A program made the translations under genes and the position numbers. The notes below the pieces were generated by a model. That model was not told where the DNA came from. It searched no databases and was given only the letters and a program-made list of their open reading frames with translations. Shown here in pieces: positions 55,201-64,000 of a DNA stretch of 64,000 bases. How positions within the stretch are numbered: position 1 is the stretch's first letter; each line of letters begins with the position of its first letter. The stretch comes from Solicoccozyma terricola (Eukaryota; Basidiomycota; Tremellomycetes; Filobasidiales; Piskurozymaceae), in contig BCLD01000024.1 in the NCBI GenBank assembly GCA_001600875.1, forward strand, positions 106,457 through 170,456, in the 5' to 3' direction.

Positions 55201-55789
55201 ATGACTGGATAACCAGCCCAATAACAATTGAGGAGTCGGGACTGCTCAGCAGTTTCAGGTCCAGACACTTCAAGGTGGACATGGAGCGTAGGGCAGGTGC
55301 AGCCGTTGAACTCTCGTTCCTGAAGTGACCTTTCTTCTGCCTTGCTCTCTGTATATGGAGTGCCGATGGATAAATATTAACCTCGAAGACTCATGGAGTT
55401 GCGGAAGCATCCATTTGAACGTGCCCGAGTACTGGACTTTCTTTCGGCCCTGCTTCAATGGCGAGCTCGTTCTATTTTTCGAACGACAGTAGAAGTCAAC
55501 AGAGGTAGGAATACTGTTCATGATACGGTAGAAGCGTTACCCCAACGCACTTCCCTATAAGCTGCCAATTTCCAGGCCTATAGTAGAAATTGAATCGAAA
55601 AATAATCCCTCAACCACGTTTCTTCCCGTTCCCTCGTTGGCCATTCTGAGGTGAAGGTGATTTTGCATAGCGGACGCCTTCTCTTTCGAGAGTTGGCGAG
55701 AGAGATGTTGGCATAGCTAGCCTGTTCAACCGTCCACTTGCTTCAGTAAGGACGCTATAGAGAAAGGTGTGGACTATCACTTGTATACG
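55201..55789. other. No gene recognised
   Basis: Short frames only. The left end of the NEK-like kinase may extend to about 55610 on the minus strand. Confidence 0.4.
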
Positions 55790-57087
55790 CACTTCCTGAA
55801 CTGTGCATTGAGCGCTGCCTTCTCCGCTTCGACAGTACGTTCTCTTGCGCGGACTCGCTCTTCCCGTACCCTCAACTGTTCTTCTCGTTCGATGATTTCC
55901 CGCTCCGCACCAGACTGACGTTCTCTACTTCGAATCGAGATTCAAGAGGCAAAAGACAAGCAAATGGTTTGATCAGCTTGAGGTACCTTGCAGGGGGAAA
56001 TTCTTGACATTCACTCCTCGGCAGAATCCACGGCCAAGCGTGTTTGCAGCCATCTCGCTATAATTGGTCGAGAAAGAAGATCGCTGGTTGAAGGTCTCTT
56101 TGATGGCTGCATTGTTGTAGGACGTCAAATGAGCTCCCCAGAGTCGTAAAACAAGGGGAGATGGGCTAGCGAACAGACGCACGTCAATGTAAAGCAGAGT
56201 CTGAATGACTTCGCGCAACTCTGAGGAATATCGTGTTGGTAAGAGTAACGCGATGGCTCGCTTCAGTCCTCTCTGGCTTAAATCGGGACATCTGTACATT
56301 TGTGAACCAGATCTAGTCAGTAACAAGATGCAAACCGCTACAGATCAGCAGATATTATACGGTCAGGAACATTTACGTGAGGGTGCAAAGCTCAAAAAGC
56401 AAGCATCCCAAGCTGAACATGTCTGCCTTCGAATCATAGGGCTTGCCACCGAGAACTTCCTGCAGAATGCCATTGCCAGCAAAGTAAGGAGCGTCAGCAG
56501 GCCATGAAGTGAAGTGTACTCCGACAACCAGCTTACAGGAGATAGGTAACCCCTAGTCTGAGTTGCCCATGCGCTCGGTCAGTCCTTGAATGAGGCTTGC
56601 CGCATACCCAACTTACTCCTACAAAAGATATCGCTTGCTGAATGCCGTTGTCAAGGATCTTAGCCAGACCAAAGTCGGCGAGCTTGACGGCACCTCCGGC
56701 GGCGAACAGTACTNGCGGAAGAAGATCAAATATCAGTAGCTTGCGCAGCGTCCTATAGCAGCCCAAATCGCNTACCATTCTCAGGCTTNATATCGCGGTG
56801 CAGCAGCGTCCACTCGCCTCGATAGGAGTGGTGACAGTGATGCAATGCAAGAAGCAGTTGCACCAGGATAGAGATGACTCGAACCTCAGGTATGCTGCCG
56901 CTGGAAGATACATTGACGCTCAGATATTGCGGCTCTACCCTCGCACATCACTTGCCCAGTCAACTCACCCGCATTCAATATTCTCGTTCAACAGGGAATT
57001 GTTGGTTTGATAGTGTACCACGTCTATGAATCTGACCACGTTTGGATGGGAAAGCTGACGAAGGGCAAACGCCTCATTGCTGAAGAA
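55790..57087 (-). pseudogene. NEK/NIMA-like Ser/Thr kinase, subdomains III to C-tail
   Basis: On the minus strand: NEAFALRQLSHPNVVRFIDV (helix C to subdomain IV, about 57000-57080); then, after an intron, VQLLLALHHCHH and LLHRDIKPEN (about 56785-56850); an intron with Ns; LADFGLAKILDNGIQQ and SFVG (about 56640-56690); an intron; YDSKADMFSLGCLLFELCTL (about 56385-56445); LPTRYSSELREVIQTLLYID (about 56170-56235). The C-terminal stretch (about 55795-55915) is a heptad-rich coiled coil (REIIEREEQLRVREERVRAR). HRDIKPEN and DFGLAK are intact. The glycine loop and ATP-binding Lys are not on this strand; they lie adjacent on the plus strand (57088). Three Ns fall inside. Confidence 0.75.
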
Positions 57088-57275
57088 GGTGGTTTTGGCG
57101 TCGTTTATCTTGCCAAAAGACAGTCCGATGATGAGGTGAATTTCAAGAGGCATCGACAGATGTTGCACCGAACGCTGATGCACGTCGTATGCCTATGGAT
57201 CGCTTCCACAGCTTTGTGCTGTCAAGGTTGTCAAAGTCACGATTTCTCCCTCTGATCAACAGTTCACACTCCTTA
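57088..57275 (+). pseudogene. Same kinase: glycine loop and VAVK exons, inverted
   Basis: Plus strand 57088-57135 encodes GGFGVVYLAKRQSDDE, the glycine-rich loop. A 76-nt intron (gtgaat..ccacag) leads to 57212 onward: LCAVKVVKVTISPSDQQF, carrying the ATP-binding Lys. These are kinase subdomains I-II and would join directly to the subdomain III segment NEAFALRQL on the minus strand. Both halves start within a few bases of position 57083, so an inversion breakpoint inside the gene is the simplest reading. Confidence 0.7.
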
Positions 57276-57362
57276 ATTACACTCCTCTTTGTATGTCTAA
57301 CAGCTTACTGGCTTCCTTCGTTTTTCCATTTGATTTCCATGCTGATTTGCCTTCTCTCCAAC

Positions 57363-57516
57363 TGAAGTTCACCAGCACCTGTCAGCTTCGCCCCACGAGC
57401 AGATCAGTTTGGCCGGATAAGATCGCCGTTGCGAATCCAGATCACAAGCAACCGTCCATATTCACCTATGCGACTTGGACACAGCGTATACAGAATTTTG
57501 CTTATGCACTCAAAAT
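57363..57516 (+). pseudogene. AMP-binding acyl-CoA synthetase, N-terminal fragment
   Basis: The frame VWPDKIAVANPDHKQPSIFT, then YATWTQRIQNFAYALK, resembles the start of fungal AMP-forming acyl-CoA synthetases (PDKxAVxxPDxxxxTYxxWxxRxxxFAxAL). Only about 45 residues are present, with no ATP/AMP-binding motifs. It is cut at about 57516. Confidence 0.6.
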
Positions 57517-57794
57517 GGGTCAGTCAAGGTCGCCGCAAACAAACACACAAGCAACAGCGACAGCACTCACAAGGAGTCTCTCCATATCCCCTAGTCGTTG
57601 ATCACCATGATGAGTACGAGGAGAGATGGTAATAGCACCCTTAGCCTTCACCGTTGAGAGGAGTTGGTTGATGGCCTCAGACTTTTCCAACTCCTTGCAC
57701 GCAAGTGCCAATGCACCAGGGACAAACTCTTTCAACAGAACCAGCATCGCGCGGTTGACCTTCTCTTGCAAAGCTTCAATCTCATCGATGTGAT
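57517..57794 (-). other. Unplaced helical frame next to the telomere tract
   Basis: The minus strand reads HIDEIEALQEKVNRAMLVLL, KEFVPGALALACKELEKSEA and INQLLSTVKAKGAITISP, an uninterrupted helical stretch. It looks coding, but I cannot name a family. It runs straight into the telomeric repeat on its N-terminal side, so it is truncated there. Confidence 0.35.
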
Positions 57795-57822
57795 TTAGGG
57801 TTAGGGTTAGGGTTAGGGTTAG
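57795..57822 (+). repeat. Interstitial telomeric repeat (TTAGGG)n
   Basis: Four exact TTAGGG units plus TTAG. The G-rich strand runs left to right, as at a right-hand chromosome end. It is internal: about 6.2 kb of further sequence follows. Repeat R-E begins about 60 bp after it. Confidence 0.9.
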
Positions 57823-57879
57823 CCACCTCCTGGGGGGATCTACCTTGTCTATTGGCTGCTCACCACCGGTTCCAAGGTA

Positions 57880-58255
57880 CACATTTCATTCGGGTAAAAG
57901 TGAAGTTTTTGTTCCCGCACAGCATGTGGTCGGTCTAAACGTCGCTCAAAAATGCGAAATCCAGGATGGAAATTTGATACAATGTACGAAGGAAACCGCT
58001 ACACAGGCTGAGCATCGTGAGAGGGTGGGGGAAGCCGCTGTCTTGAATGGAGAATGGTTATATTGGCTGGATATAGGGTCTCCCTGGATTTCAGACGCGA
58101 CTTTTGGGAATGGAAAACGCGATATCTCCATGCCCTGCCAGGCCATTCCACTTTGGTCTTAATACTGGATGTGGAGTACCGCACTGGCCATCTGTGTATG
58201 TTTTTTACAGAGCTCTAGGATGCCTATGAGCGGAGCAATAGGCGATCCAAATGGT
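57880..58255 (+). repeat. Subtelomere-like repeat R-E, copy 2
   Basis: Diverged match to 2926-3228, including GAGAGG(T/G)(T/G)GG near the centre, GACGCGACTTTT and CGATATCTCCATG. It follows the telomeric tract in the same orientation. Confidence 0.55.
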
Positions 58256-58399
58256 GACCAGATGCTGATCCAGCCTCGGCCTCTGCTCCTACACCTCGAA
58301 AAAGGGAGCAAATCCTGGCGGGCCAAATCCGGTGGTGAGATCGGTGTTTTGGACCAGTTCAGAACAGTCAGACGTACGCCCATGACCCGAGGCAATTGT

Positions 58400-58524
58400 C
58401 CCATCCCCCCCCTTGAGAAAGCCTCGTTAGTGAGGATGACATTGACGAGACATGCGCCGAGGTTGTAGAATACCCATGAGAAGATGATGACGAGGGTGAG
58501 TTTGACCGACTCCCACGTTGGCAT
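58400..58524 (-). other. Possible first exon of a membrane protein
   Basis: From ATG 58524 the minus strand reads MPTWESVKLTLVIIFSWVFY and NLGACLVNVILTNEAFS, one strong membrane helix pair followed by a C-run (about 58403). No continuation is recognisable. It could be an N-terminal fragment of a transporter. Confidence 0.35.
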
Positions 58525-58899
58525 GGTGTGTCAGTCTTGTCGTGGCTGGTTGTTCCAAGTTGCGCTGCTGTTTACTTTTCCCATAGATCGACGATTTTAC
58601 GGAATGGTGGAAACACGTGTCCTAGGTCACGTGACTTGAAAATGATCATCCTAACTCCCTCACCACATGCTCTCAAATCCTCTCTTCCTCATCCCATGCA
58701 TCGTGAAGGGCATTGTACTGGCTAGAGAAGGGTGGATATGGCTATTCTAACAGCAGCAGCAGCTGTTTACAATAGATCGACGATCGACGATCGACATATC
58801 CCTTAAAACAATAACAATATCGCGTGGATATCGCGTGGAGTCGCACGAAAAGGGTTCAAAACAATTATATAACGAACAGTCTCTTGGTACTTCTGATCC
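58525..58899. other. No gene recognised
   Basis: Holds a short CAGCAGCAGCAG run (about 58752) and two CGATCGACGATCGAC-like words near 58777-58795. Confidence 0.4.
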
Positions 58900-59470
58900 C
58901 TACAAAACAATTACAAATCCGAACTCCAAACACGGGACTGAAGACAGACCCGTGTGGTAAAGAGGTGCATCCTTCGAGTTGAAGACGATCGGCCCGACGA
59001 CGTTTCCGACACTGGCTCCGATCTGGTACATAGCCATGGAGACTGACTTATTGGTGTAGCCGGCGGTATTACTCGCGATCCAAGACACTGTCAAGGGGTT
59101 ACCAGCGAATAAGAACGCGATGAGGCTGAGGATCGGGGCCAGAGGATCGTCAGCACAAGAAGTGATATCCACCGTCTTCAGAAGTCTCACTAGTAACCGA
59201 ACAAGAGTGCCCCGGTATTTGCCTTGGTCCTAGGGATAGCGTAGAGTAGACTAGCACCAATGATACATGGTATGACGAGGATACCGAGGCTGATACTCTT
59301 CCTGCTGAACTTGGTAGAGGCGAAGGCGAGACCGAGAATGCAGCACATTTGCATGAATCCGAACGGATGTTGAGCAAGATGGTCTTTCGGGAGTCGAAGC
59401 CGAAGCTCTTGATGATCAGAGGACCGAAGACGTTGGTAACAGAAGCGCCGTAGCTGGTCGTCCGATCCTA
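58900..59470 (-). pseudogene. Anion:cation symporter (DAL5-like MFS), C-terminal fragment
   Basis: The minus strand reads ASVTNVFGPLIIKSFGFDSR and KTILLNI, then a 1-nt shift, then PFGFMQMCCILGLAFASTKF, SISLGILVIPCIIGASLLYA, an intron, and LSLIAFLFAGNPLTVSWIAS, NTAGYTNKSVSMAMYQIGAS, VGNVVGPIVFNSKDAPLYHT, ending FVIVL-stop. NPL-VSWxxxNTAGxTKKS and GNIIGPxxFxxxDAPxY are signatures of allantoate-permease-like carriers. The first half of the protein is missing at about 59470. The N-terminal quarter of a carrier of the same family lies at 34870-35590. Confidence 0.8.
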
Positions 59471-60285
59471 CCTATTCACATTTCCACCATTTCTTGAGCC
59501 CACTTACCACCTACTGAATCCTTTCTAACTCCGACTCATAGTCAGCATTGGATGAATAACGTTCCCAGCTCCCCTCATCAATTACTGATTACTCTTCTAC
59601 CTTAATATTTTGCTACTTCGAAAGCTTATTTCTACGCAGTGCAAGATGTATGCAGCTTATATTGAATGAGTGAGAGAGAGAGAGAGAGTGAGAGAGCATC
59701 CAACGTGAATTTTGAAGCATGAACAGAGGAGCATAGTGATCCTGAAGCTTTGATTACCTGGAAATGCTGGGGAAACGATAACTGATCCCTTGAGGCCGTT
59801 ACAGCTTGGTTCGGTACCTATGTTATGGCATTGCTGTCACAGTGCATCTCAATGGAGATTCCATATCGTCCGCCACTCCACGTTAAGTTTAGAAAGCCAT
59901 GAATCGAAGGAAACAATCACGTGTCATTGGCAATGCAACACAGCCTGCGGTCTTCGGTGACAAAACCCACAGAGCTACCTCACTCACAACTGCAGATAAC
60001 ATCAATCCATGCGGAGTTAGGGCGAGTTCATGCGCGTCGAGCCGAAGGCGGCTTCTCTGCTCCCCACGGTGACCATCTTGCCCCAAATGCGAGGATGCAC
60101 TCTGCAGCTGCATTGCATTATCCTCGTGGAGAACAAGAAGTCTGAACTCTGACATGCAATATCGATCGACCACCGCAAGGCGTCACCTGCTTCCATATCA
60201 AGCACGAGGTGCTTCCTGTTCGCGTCTGCAGGAAGATGGTCCGGCATATACCATCCATACCGTGGACATTTGCGACTACAATACA
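59471..60285. other. No gene recognised
   Basis: Contains the GA microsatellite below. The part after about 59900 includes words shared with the first 150 bp of the window. Confidence 0.4.
59668..59698. repeat. GA microsatellite
   Basis: GAGTGAGAGAGAGAGAGAG-type run of about 30 bp. Confidence 0.85.
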
Positions 60286-60620
60286 ATGCGTTAGGGGCCA
60301 AAACGATCCCTATCCTGAGTTATGACATGACGATTCACTCTTCCCGGTCATTTTTCCGAGGATGACCTTGATCTTGGCTTCCTCGATAGATCCACGGCAC
60401 AGCGAAGCAACTCTTCCAGTCTTATCGCGTCCAGCCGAGTCACCGAGACCTCCGGCACTGCGCGAAGAATTTCCATTCCCAGGGCTTTGGTTTGGAGAAA
60501 GGATTTTCGACCTCGTTGACTCGTTTCTTCAGGGTAGACTTGGCCTTGGCATCCAGTGCGGCCGCTACAAAACACTGCTCGTTGCAAAGCTGCTGAAATA
60601 TCAGCGTCTGAGATATACGG
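60286..60620 (-). pseudogene. Unidentified gene, diverged copy 2
   Basis: Matches 576-900 in the same orientation: TTTCCGAGGATGACCTTGAT, GAGTCACCGAGACCTCCGGC and TTGGCATCCAGTGCGGCCGC. Peptide runs VAAALDAKAKSTLKKR and ILRAVPEVSVT occur in different frames. The 5' exon present in copy 1 (1357-1590) is not seen here. Confidence 0.4.
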
Positions 60621-61098
60621 GGATGATTGTCAGAGATCGAGGAATGTTTCTGTTGATCCCTATGCGAGAATCAGTTTGGGTTTATCCTTTCTTAATTGTG
60701 GTCCTCGACGACGGCGGCTGGTAAGGCGGAAGCTGTCGGAGGCTCTTGCTCGCCAGCGAAGTCGTGCACTCTTGGCACCTCCTCGTCCAGCCTGCTCTGA
60801 ATAGCCACCATCACCGATCCGAGGACCGACACCTCCTCCTCGATCTTTTCCTCCACCAGCTTCATCAACGTGAACTCAATTGTTACTCGCCGTTTTTCGT
60901 TGGTTTGGCATGAAAAACAAATGTATCACGACAGGCGGTCAAGATGATTAGACTGTAGATACAGATAAATCTCCAGACTTAAACGCGGGGGTTGGGGAGG
61001 CTGGCGTCTGATTTGCAACGACTGGTAACATCATATCATCAACGCCTCGAGCACACTACATACATTGTCCAAAGGCCAGCCATGTAGAAAGATGTCTT
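60621..61098. other. No gene recognised
   Basis: Continuation of the duplicated block, then the 3' flank of the secreted-protein gene. Confidence 0.4.
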
Positions 61099-61765
61099 CT
61101 AGCACTGAGCATGTCCATTCGCAAGCTGCCAGACCGGTCTGTAACAAAAAAAATTACCATCGGCATTGACAGACTTTCCATGCGACTGTCTCACGTACCC
61201 AGAAACCGCATCATCGTCCGACATAGTGTTATTAAGATCCTTGAACGCCTGGGGGACCACTGAGCCCTTCTGCGGGTTATTGCCCATCATTGTAATTTCC
61301 GCAGCGTTGATGTTTGTGTTGTTGGTGTTGTCGAGATCGATTTCAATGGCCACATCAGCAGGAAGATTAAATTGCGAGTATAGCGTGCAGGTGCGGTGGC
61401 CGCTTTCAATTGATGCCGGGGTCGAGAACTTGTACACGTAGCTGGCACATGTGGTGGGACGGTTGAGGCATTCTTGGATGCAGTCGCAGGCTGACTGGAC
61501 CTCAGGAAAGGTGAGGTCGACTTCGGTGACTACACCAGTAACATCGAACCCTTTGGTGTCTGGTAGGGGTGAGGTAATGTCAGCTCGCTCTAGCGATACA
61601 CCGTGCTGAGGGATGGGTAAACGTACAGCGTATGCACCCGCCACCTTGGACGTTGAGGTTCTTGCAAATCCTATCATGAGAATCGTTGTCGCGGATCGAC
61701 AAGGGACCCGCCAAGACGGTGGTGAGCAGGAGAGCGCTGGGGAGAACAAAGTTGACAAAAAGCAT
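61099..61765 (-). CDS. Small secreted cysteine-containing protein
   Basis: Three exons, 61765-61627, 61559-61199 and 61138-61099, give 179 residues with consistent phases. The N-terminus is a classic signal peptide (MLFVNFVLPSALLLTTVLAG, cleavage near Gly/Pro 20-21). The mature part has a Cys cluster, ACDCIQECLNRPTTCASYVY and RTCTLYSQF, reminiscent of PAN/apple-type disulfide domains, then an acidic Asn-rich stretch (DLDNTNNTNINAAE) and a C-terminal Cys. The protein is probably extracellular, on the wall or as an effector-like secreted protein; the function is unknown. A TATATAAA lies about 165 bp upstream on the same strand. No neighbour suggests a pathway. The gene looks intact. Confidence 0.65.
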
Positions 61766-61767
61766 GT

Positions 61768-61885
61768 TGGAGGTTGTTGTAGTTGTGGTGGTGGTAGTGG
61801 TGGTGGTTGCAGTGGTTGTGGGTTTTCAGGTCGTTCTGCCTTGTGCTTGTTGTTGTGATGGCTGTGGTGTCTGTGGTGGTTGTGA
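61768..61885. repeat. Low-complexity GTT/GGT tract
   Basis: Plus strand GGTGGTGGTAGTGGTGGTGG-like sequence, i.e. CAC/CAA-rich on the coding strand of the adjacent gene. It is probably its 5' UTR or promoter pyrimidine tract rather than a Gly-rich protein on the plus strand. Confidence 0.6.
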
Positions 61886-61928
61886 TGGTTTGTAGAAAAT
61901 CTTTTTCATGGACCCATCAATCAGCTGC

Positions 61929-61936
61929 TTTATATA
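61929..61936 (-). promoter_or_regulatory. TATA element of the secreted-protein gene
   Basis: TATATAAA on the minus strand, about 165 bp upstream of ATG 61765. The intervening 5' region is rich in CCACAA/CAACCA repeats on the coding strand (about 61768-61880). Confidence 0.45.
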
Positions 61937-64000
61937 TGCGAATTGAGACACACCAAGAGCTAGACACGAACACAAAGACACACACAGAGAGAGTGACCGA
62001 TACGCCCAAGTTTCGGTTGTCGCCGACCCTCGCAAGAGTCGCACGATGGCGGTGTTGGGTACCCTTCGATCGTCAATGCCGATCCTTCATGGCGCGGAGG
62101 ATTGCTTCGCGCGCGTCATGCACATACGGCACGACACATACACAACGGCAATCCACCTGGGCTGATATCGGATTCGCCACCAAGGCCTAGACGACAGGTG
62201 CTCCTATTGCAGCGGGGGAATCGCCGTCGACCAATGCAAATGCGGTGCATCTCATTCTATGTATGGTTTATGTGATAGGGCAGCATAGCCTCTGCTGAGG
62301 GAAACATAGTTCATGGTGCCCTCGGAGGGATTAGGGTTCCTGAATGATTGGTGATCGTCTCTCTGCCAAAATGCTACATTATTGGCTGTTGATTAACCCG
62401 CCGTGCGCGTCCACAGTGTGCTACTGCTCCCGGAATGTGTCATCGTGGGCACCGCGTTCTCGAGCAATGGCGACTCCCCCCCACAGTGTGCTCGCAGATC
62501 ACAAGCCAGATTTCCCCCGTGTGTCACACGGGGGGGTCCGGAACTGGGAATGGGGCCAAGTTTCGACCTTGACACTCGTGAGTCGTCGATCATCGTACGA
62601 TGAAACAAGAGACTAGTTATCATCTCTCTTTCCCTTGTCTTCACCCTGTAATACGGAGAGAATAGAACCTTACCACCATCTTTTATCCTCAAGCGACTGA
62701 CATTCGACCCAATCAGACTAGCTATCCATTGTCACATCACTTCCCCGTCTTACCTATCAATAGGGACATATCCCGGAAGGTCTGAAACCAACTTTCGCAG
62801 GACCCAAAACATTATCATCGACTGATCTATCGAGGATGGTGGCTGGGCTTTTCTAGACGGGAACGTTAGAGTGCTTCGAGACGTGCAGCTTGTCAGCGTC
62901 TGGTTGCACATGCACGTCGCGGTTCCAACTAACTCTAGTAACGCCCGTACTGACTGGGTGGCGTTCCGCTGGTCAAAGTTTGGCCCACCGGTATCCGAGG
63001 ATCGTCTCGGACTGTTGAAAGAGCCGGACTTGGAGAGCTCGGTTTCTTGTCGGTAAAGTGTGCGGGTCAGGCCGGCAGGTGAAAAAGACATGCTGGACAG
63101 TTGCGAAGAACATTTTTCCAAACCTCTGTCCCTCACTATGCTACCGTCTTGTACCACTGTCTACTTCTGTTCCCCATATTCTGCTCCACGAATCTTCAGG
63201 ACTGAGACGCGCTTCCCTCCGGGGATGACCACCTTCTTGGCACTTATTGATTTCGAATTCAGGAGAATGTCGAATGAATAGCATGTTCGATCAGCATCCG
63301 TGTGCACGGATGGCATAGATGCATTATGAGTTTGCTGGAGATTCACCTGGTTGCTAAGAGTTACAATCAGATCTCTCTGTGCCAAGATCGTCGTCGTCCC
63401 CGGGTGCTCCGATCTGGCGCTCCGATCTACAGCCCCAATCCCTTGCCCGAACAAGACCGTTGGACCAATTCCAATGCATGTTTTAGGTCTGCAGATGCAG
63501 ATCATGCGATCGTTTCCGAATGTTCTGCCAAGGTCGTGCGGGGGTGCGGGGGTTTTCAGGTTCCGCAGGGTCATCTTGAGAGGATACAGCCGTAATGTCT
63601 ATACATGTAGCCTTGATATCTCACGGTTCTGATTGGTGATCGTTTGGAGCAGTGCGGGTTGCAGTTGTGACACTCGGGAGATCAAAGGGTGCGCTCAAAT
63701 CCAAAGTGTATGAGGTAGCCATAACAAGACGCAGTCCTCCCCATCAAGCCGTTGCAGCAGCATCGTTCAACCGTCTACTGTCGGGCAATGGATTCGGGCA
63801 ATAATGTCATCCGTTCAAAGTGTCAGTGGCGGGGTGTGTACCCGCAATTCGGTCCGGGGTAGGGCAAGTGACACGGTTAGTGACCGGTGGCGTTTCGTTT
63901 CACACGGTATGAAGGAGCGCCTGAGGACCAGCAGGGCTTCACCCAACCACTAACGAGCCGGCGTGACTCGAGACTATTCTCGTACAGGCAGGACCCCAGG
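61937..64000. other. No gene recognised in the last 2 kb
   Basis: Minus-strand frames at 62750-63157 and 63161-63574 are the longest and lie close together, but neither shows a domain and no convincing splice links them. The palindromic GTGTGTCACACGGGGGG/CCCCCCACAGTGTG area (about 62475-62535) is G/C-run rich. Confidence 0.35.

Noticed and set aside
57110..57126. GCCAAAAGACAG as another copy of the palindrome element
   Set aside because: Only one arm is present and it codes for LAKRQ in the kinase glycine-loop exon; the similarity is probably coincidence.
61613..61895. Plus-strand Gly/Val-rich open frames
   Set aside because: They are the reverse of the CAC/CAA-rich upstream tract and first exon of the secreted-protein gene on the minus strand.
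1..64000. CRISPR array or prokaryotic operons
   Set aside because: There are no regularly spaced repeats with unique spacers; genes have spliceosomal introns and fungal domain architectures.

Overview
This window is nuclear DNA from a filamentous or yeast-like fungus. Short introns (about 45-100 nt, mostly gtgagt...cag), two 16-nt exons and one 12-nt exon, a (TTAGGG)n tract, Ty1/copia and Ty3/gypsy LTR-element relics, a GT69 mannosyltransferase and fungal NLR (NACHT, patatin) fragments all point that way. The intron density suggests a basidiomycete, perhaps Tremellomycetes, but I cannot fix the lineage. No rRNA or tRNA gene and no CRISPR array was seen.

The window is a mosaic of a few intact genes among many broken ones. 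Apparently intact: a cytochrome P450 (6.1-7.9 kb, 4 exons), a YCII-like protein (19.5 kb), a GT69 alpha-1,3-mannosyltransferase (37.2-39.0 kb, 5 exons), a two-exon low-complexity protein (50.0-51.0 kb) and a secreted Cys-containing protein (61.1-61.8 kb). Nearly intact but carrying one indel each: an OYE-type ene-reductase (11.4-13.3 kb) and a divergently transcribed GDSL esterase (13.9-15.4 kb).

Relics: TRI12-type MFS N-terminus (4.6-5.4 kb), alpha/beta hydrolase C-terminus (17 kb), PNPOx-FNR flavoprotein (22.5-23.4 kb), Ser/Thr kinase (25.0-26.4 kb), dienelactone hydrolase (26.8 kb), NACHT NTPase (31.8-32.5 kb), patatin (33.6 kb), DAL5-type permease N-terminus abutting a GH3 C-terminus (34.9-37.1 kb), sugar-transporter C-terminus abutting copia pol (41.5 kb), GH78 (42.9-43.9 kb), GH31 (46-47.3 kb), aquaporin (47.3-47.8 kb), a NEK-like kinase split by an inversion (55.8-57.3 kb), an acyl-CoA synthetase scrap (57.4 kb) and a DAL5-type permease C-terminus (58.9-59.5 kb). 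From 35.6 to 47.8 kb the relics are mainly carbohydrate-use genes (beta-glucosidase, alpha-rhamnosidase, alpha-glucosidase, sugar carrier), which suggests a decayed catabolic cluster.

Repeats tie distant parts together: a 321-bp LTR (1.8 and 47.8 kb plus fragments), a 1.33-kb repeat (3.2 and 51.4 kb, fragment at 20.2 kb), a roughly 1-kb repeat (10.0 and 48.7 kb), a gypsy integrase/LTR pair (2.1-2.9 and 53.8-54.9 kb), a subtelomere-like repeat (2.9 and 57.9 kb) and a short element bounded by a 19-bp palindrome. The most unusual features are that palindromic element, the interstitial telomere tract and the split kinase. Exon ends were worked out by eye and may be off by a base or two.
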